Assembly: GCA_021835025.1 (NCBI GenBank) | Contig: JAKBQY010000021.1 | Location: forward strand, 1-57,387 | Source of the DNA: Thermoplasmata archaeon | Lineage (GTDB): Archaea > Thermoplasmatota > Thermoplasmata > Thermoplasmatales > Thermoplasmataceae | Direction: 5' to 3' | Length of the DNA: 57,387 nt | In this document: piece by piece, positions 55,382 through 57,387 of the stretch | Layout of the letters: every line of letters begins with the position of its first letter | How positions within the stretch are numbered: the first letter of the stretch is position 1 | The notes under the pieces: generated by a model | What the model was told of the DNA's origin: nothing | Seen by the model: only the letters and a program-made list of their open reading frames with translations | Databases searched by the model: none | Program-made: the position numbers and the translations under genes

Positions 55382-55397
55382 ATTATAAAATTTTTAT

Positions 55398-55478
55398 GCC
55401 ACGGTGGCCCAGTGGTACGGCGCCAGCCTTGAGAGCTGGTTCCCTTGTGGATCGGGAGTTCGAATCTCTCCCGTGGCG
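55398..55478 (+). tRNA. tRNA-Ser (anticodon TGA)
   Basis: The acceptor stem GCCACGG pairs with CCGTGGC and the discriminator is G. The anticodon arm CCAGC-CTTGAGA-GCTGG gives anticodon TGA. A long variable region (TTCCCTTGTGGATC) marks a class II tRNA. T arm GGGAG-TTCGAAT-CTCTC. It begins 16 nt after the L15e stop, so it is probably transcribed from the same promoter or from ATTATAAAAT at 55382. Confidence 0.92.
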
Positions 55479-56076
55479 TGTTATACAATGTTCAAATACC
55501 GCACTATGGCGGCAAAAGAGTATTAAGTTATTTTCACAACTTTATACGAGTTACATTATGTACACAATCGGTTTTCCTTATATCTATCGTGGGTACATTG
55601 GAAGTGGCATTTGAAATTTGATTATTTTTGGCAAAGTAAAATTGTTCCATATAATAAGCTATCTTCAAATGGCAGGAAAAGAATTCAATATATTTTTCTA
55701 ATTTGTGTTACCATATTATCAAAAGAGTTCATAATATGCAACTCAAACAAGCGGTTCTCAAAACGGAGTGAAATTTCCGAAATATAGTTAAGATACATAA
55801 CCATTGGCATAGCAGTCCAATACTGTAATTTCATAACATAGGAGGCTATCTTTATAAATTGAAAAATAGAAAGAAAAATCCTAATTATCAAAAGATAAAC
55901 TAAAAATGGAAAACATAAATTGAACGAATCAATATTCTATTATAAAAAGCAATAAATTTTATTTTGGTTCCTTCAGTGATAGGGAATATATTAAGATGAA
56001 CAGTAAGCGCCCGTATACAGTCTTAGTAAAAATAGATGGCGTGGGTACATATTTTTAGAAAGGTTAAATAATAATT
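55479..56076. other. 598 bp without a supported gene, downstream of a tRNA
   Basis: AT-rich DNA with short broken frames. A minus-strand frame at 55685-55891 contains AMPMVMYLNYISE, resembling FMPMVIYLSLLSK in the membrane protein at 56077, so it may be a decayed relative. CGTGGGTACAT occurs at 55589 and again at 56040. Position after a tRNA gene and the lack of coding suggest an old integration or deletion site, but no copy of the tRNA 3' end is seen. Confidence 0.4.
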
Positions 56077-56682
56077 TTATTTATAAAAAAGCCTTTTATG
56101 ATTGTTAGTGTAAATTAAAAAGGGAAAATATAATGTCATGGTAAGCATAATACTAATTATTAATCCGTTAATAAATGAAAAAATGGATGAAAAATATGAT
56201 AATGAAAATACAGATATTAAAGGCAAAAATATAACAGTTACAATGTTGTTAACTGATTTTTTTATAAGTTTCCCTTTCCTGTTTATTTTCAAATATTTTG
56301 ATAATAGGGAAAGATATATGACCATTGGCATAAAATCCAAAACATCTGTGTAAATATTTAAAGTATTATAATCATCCTCAACATTATAAATTAATTTTTC
56401 ATTTGAATATACATTGAACTCAATATTTGAAAATTGTTCGTATCCCCATTTTATATTATAATTTTGACCTTTATATTCCATTTCGGAATCTGGATTTACA
56501 TTTCCAACATTTATATTTTCTTCTATAATGTTATATTTTTTATGTACACGTTCAAGTTTTATATTTTTGTTCCCTTTTATATTTATTATCTTTCCACGTT
56601 TTTCAACTTCTATATCTTCCTCGAAGTTATTTATTCCGGTTATTTTATTTAATTCATATACAAAATTCGTAAAATATAAACA
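56077..56682 (-). CDS. uncharacterised membrane protein, non-ATG start likely
   Basis: The ATG at 56481 gives 134 residues, but the frame stays open and protein-like for 67 more codons upstream (NNFEEDIEVEKRGK, LERVHKKYNIIEEN) to a TTG at 56682. I therefore extend it to about 201 residues; the true start is uncertain. The last 70 residues hold two hydrophobic helices, so a soluble N-terminal domain is anchored at the membrane by its C-terminus. Not recognised. Confidence 0.5.
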   Translation of the reverse strand, partial: CLYFTNFVYELNKITGINNFEEDIEVEKRGKIINIKGNKNIKLERVHKKYNIIEENINVGNVNPDSEMEYKGQNYNIKWGYEQFSNIEFNVYSNEKLIYNVEDDYNTLNIYTDVLDFMPMVIYLSLLSKYLKINRKGKLIKKSVNNIVTVIFLPLISVFSLSYFSSIFSFINGLIISIMLTMTLYFPFLIYTNNHKRLFYK

Positions 56683-56896
56683 ATAAACTAAATATAAATT
56701 TTACGAATAAAAAATAAATTTTTTTTCACATTTTAAAAAAAATCCAATAAATTAAAATAAAGTATTCTTCCATTAAAATAATAAAATTGCAAATAGCATT
56801 TTAAATTTGATAATAAATTAAATTTAAAGTTTTTAATAAAATATTTTAATGAAAGATGCAAATAAACAATTAAATAAAATATTATAATAAAGAAAA

Positions 56897-57387
56897 ATGG
56901 AAGATTCATATTTACAGAATTTAAGAAACAAAGCAATAAAATACCTTTTTAATATTGATATTATAAGAGACAATTCATATGTTTATGATACAACAATGGA
57001 ACAGGGCGGTTTGGAAAAAGAAGATCTTGAATTTTCTGACCCATCTCTAGTTTTTACAATAGATAATTTTACTTTATACAGTCCAAAAAATATGATAGAA
57101 AAGCATGGTTTATTATTTATCAATTTCAATGGCAAATTAAAATATGATGATGAACCTGAAAATTGTTTTGGAAATGAATATAAAGATCTTATTTCAACAT
57201 GCACAAATAAGGGCTTAAACATAAATTTTATAAATTTTGTACCATTGAGAACAAGGGATGTTAAAACATTTAAATCAATGTTTAATCGAACCGAATTAAA
57301 TGGAATTGTATTTATTTCTGACGTTCTTGATTATTTATATAAAAATTATATAAAAAAGGTAATTGATTATTTGGAACCAGAAACATT
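56897..57387 (+). CDS. uncharacterised protein, 3' end cut by window
   Basis: Open from ATG 56897 through the window end (163 codons seen). Soluble alpha/beta protein; segments include HGLLFINFNG, ENCFGNEYKDL and INFINFVPLRTRDVKTF, with a final VIDYLEPET. The order of a glycine-rich loop, NFVPLR and a helix before LEP is reminiscent of uracil-DNA-glycosylase-fold proteins, but the catalytic motifs are not clear and I do not assign it. Divergent from the membrane protein at 56077. Confidence 0.6.
   Translation, partial: MEDSYLQNLRNKAIKYLFNIDIIRDNSYVYDTTMEQGGLEKEDLEFSDPSLVFTIDNFTLYSPKNMIEKHGLLFINFNGKLKYDDEPENCFGNEYKDLISTCTNKGLNINFINFVPLRTRDVKTFKSMFNRTELNGIVFISDVLDYLYKNYIKKVIDYLEPET

Noticed and set aside
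55396-55614. 72-codon frame
   Set aside because: Its first third is the tRNA-Ser gene itself; the rest is AT-rich spacer.
55398-56076. Integration att site at tRNA-Ser(TGA)
   Set aside because: No second copy of the tRNA 3' end was found downstream within the window; CGTGGGTACAT repeats are unrelated to the tRNA.
1-57387. CRISPR array
   Set aside because: No run of regularly spaced direct repeats and no cas gene were seen.

Overview
The window looks like chromosomal DNA from a thermoacidophilic archaeon of the order Thermoplasmatales (Ferroplasma/Acidiplasma/Picrophilus type; species not resolved). The base composition is AT-rich. Archaeal markers are GatDE, ribosomal protein L15e, TFS, the CTP-dependent riboflavin kinase RibK and a Dph6-like enzyme. 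The order-typical oddities are a bacterial-type gyrase (gyrBA), a type I pantothenate kinase and a TPP riboswitch. Most first genes have a TATA-like box centred about 23-26 nt before the start codon, which implies leaderless mRNAs. Internal operon genes instead carry a GGTGAT- or GGAGG-like ribosome binding site.

Layout. 1-2690: gatD (5' end cut by the window edge) and gatE. 2813-12973: a NADH-dehydrogenase-like operon nuoABCDHIJJKLMN without nuoE, F or G, with nuoJ split in two and two unknown small genes at the end. 12998-14444: a decayed stretch with a frameshifted MNT nucleotidyltransferase, a HEPN stub, a structured hairpin and a MetF-like gene. 14725-22810: mixed metabolic genes (Nudix, radical SAM/SPASM, VIT transporter with DUF211, ACT protein, methyltransferase, DJ-1/PfpI, split DUF1537 kinase, pantothenate kinase, degenerate HAD protein). 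23096-26437: coxMSL-type molybdenum hydroxylase. 26538-33687: homoserine dehydrogenase, gyrBA, a metallo-beta-lactamase fold protein, TFS and a CoA-binding protein. 33841-36115: tRNA-Ser(CGA) followed by a graveyard of IS remnants and an isochorismatase-like gene. 36116-39925: a very large DUF4011/SF1 helicase/nuclease fusion. 39994-41337: an MFS transporter under a TPP riboswitch. 41603-46584: 2-oxoacid:ferredoxin oxidoreductase and cbiG-cbiA. 46585-51231: threonine synthase and the fixBA-fusion/fixC/fixX operon. 51667-55478: ribK, a membrane glycosyltransferase, dph6, L15e and tRNA-Ser(UGA). 55479-57387: very AT-rich accessory DNA with an unknown membrane protein and a truncated gene running off the window.

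The energy genes can be read together. The KorAB-type enzyme makes reduced ferredoxin and FixABCX handles flavin/ferredoxin/quinone electrons. The complex I lacks its NADH-input module, so it must take electrons from something other than a NuoEFG dehydrogenase. That link is inference.

The least expected structure lies between genes. Three sites (12998-13043, 19861-20052, 51418-51622), and less certainly two more (27585-27646, 53702-53900), look like right ends of IS200/IS605-type elements: the tnpB 3' end plus the omega-RNA-like tail finishing near GTTCACA. No intact tnpA or tnpB is present. A separate repeat of about 100 bp occurs at 14561 and 22074.
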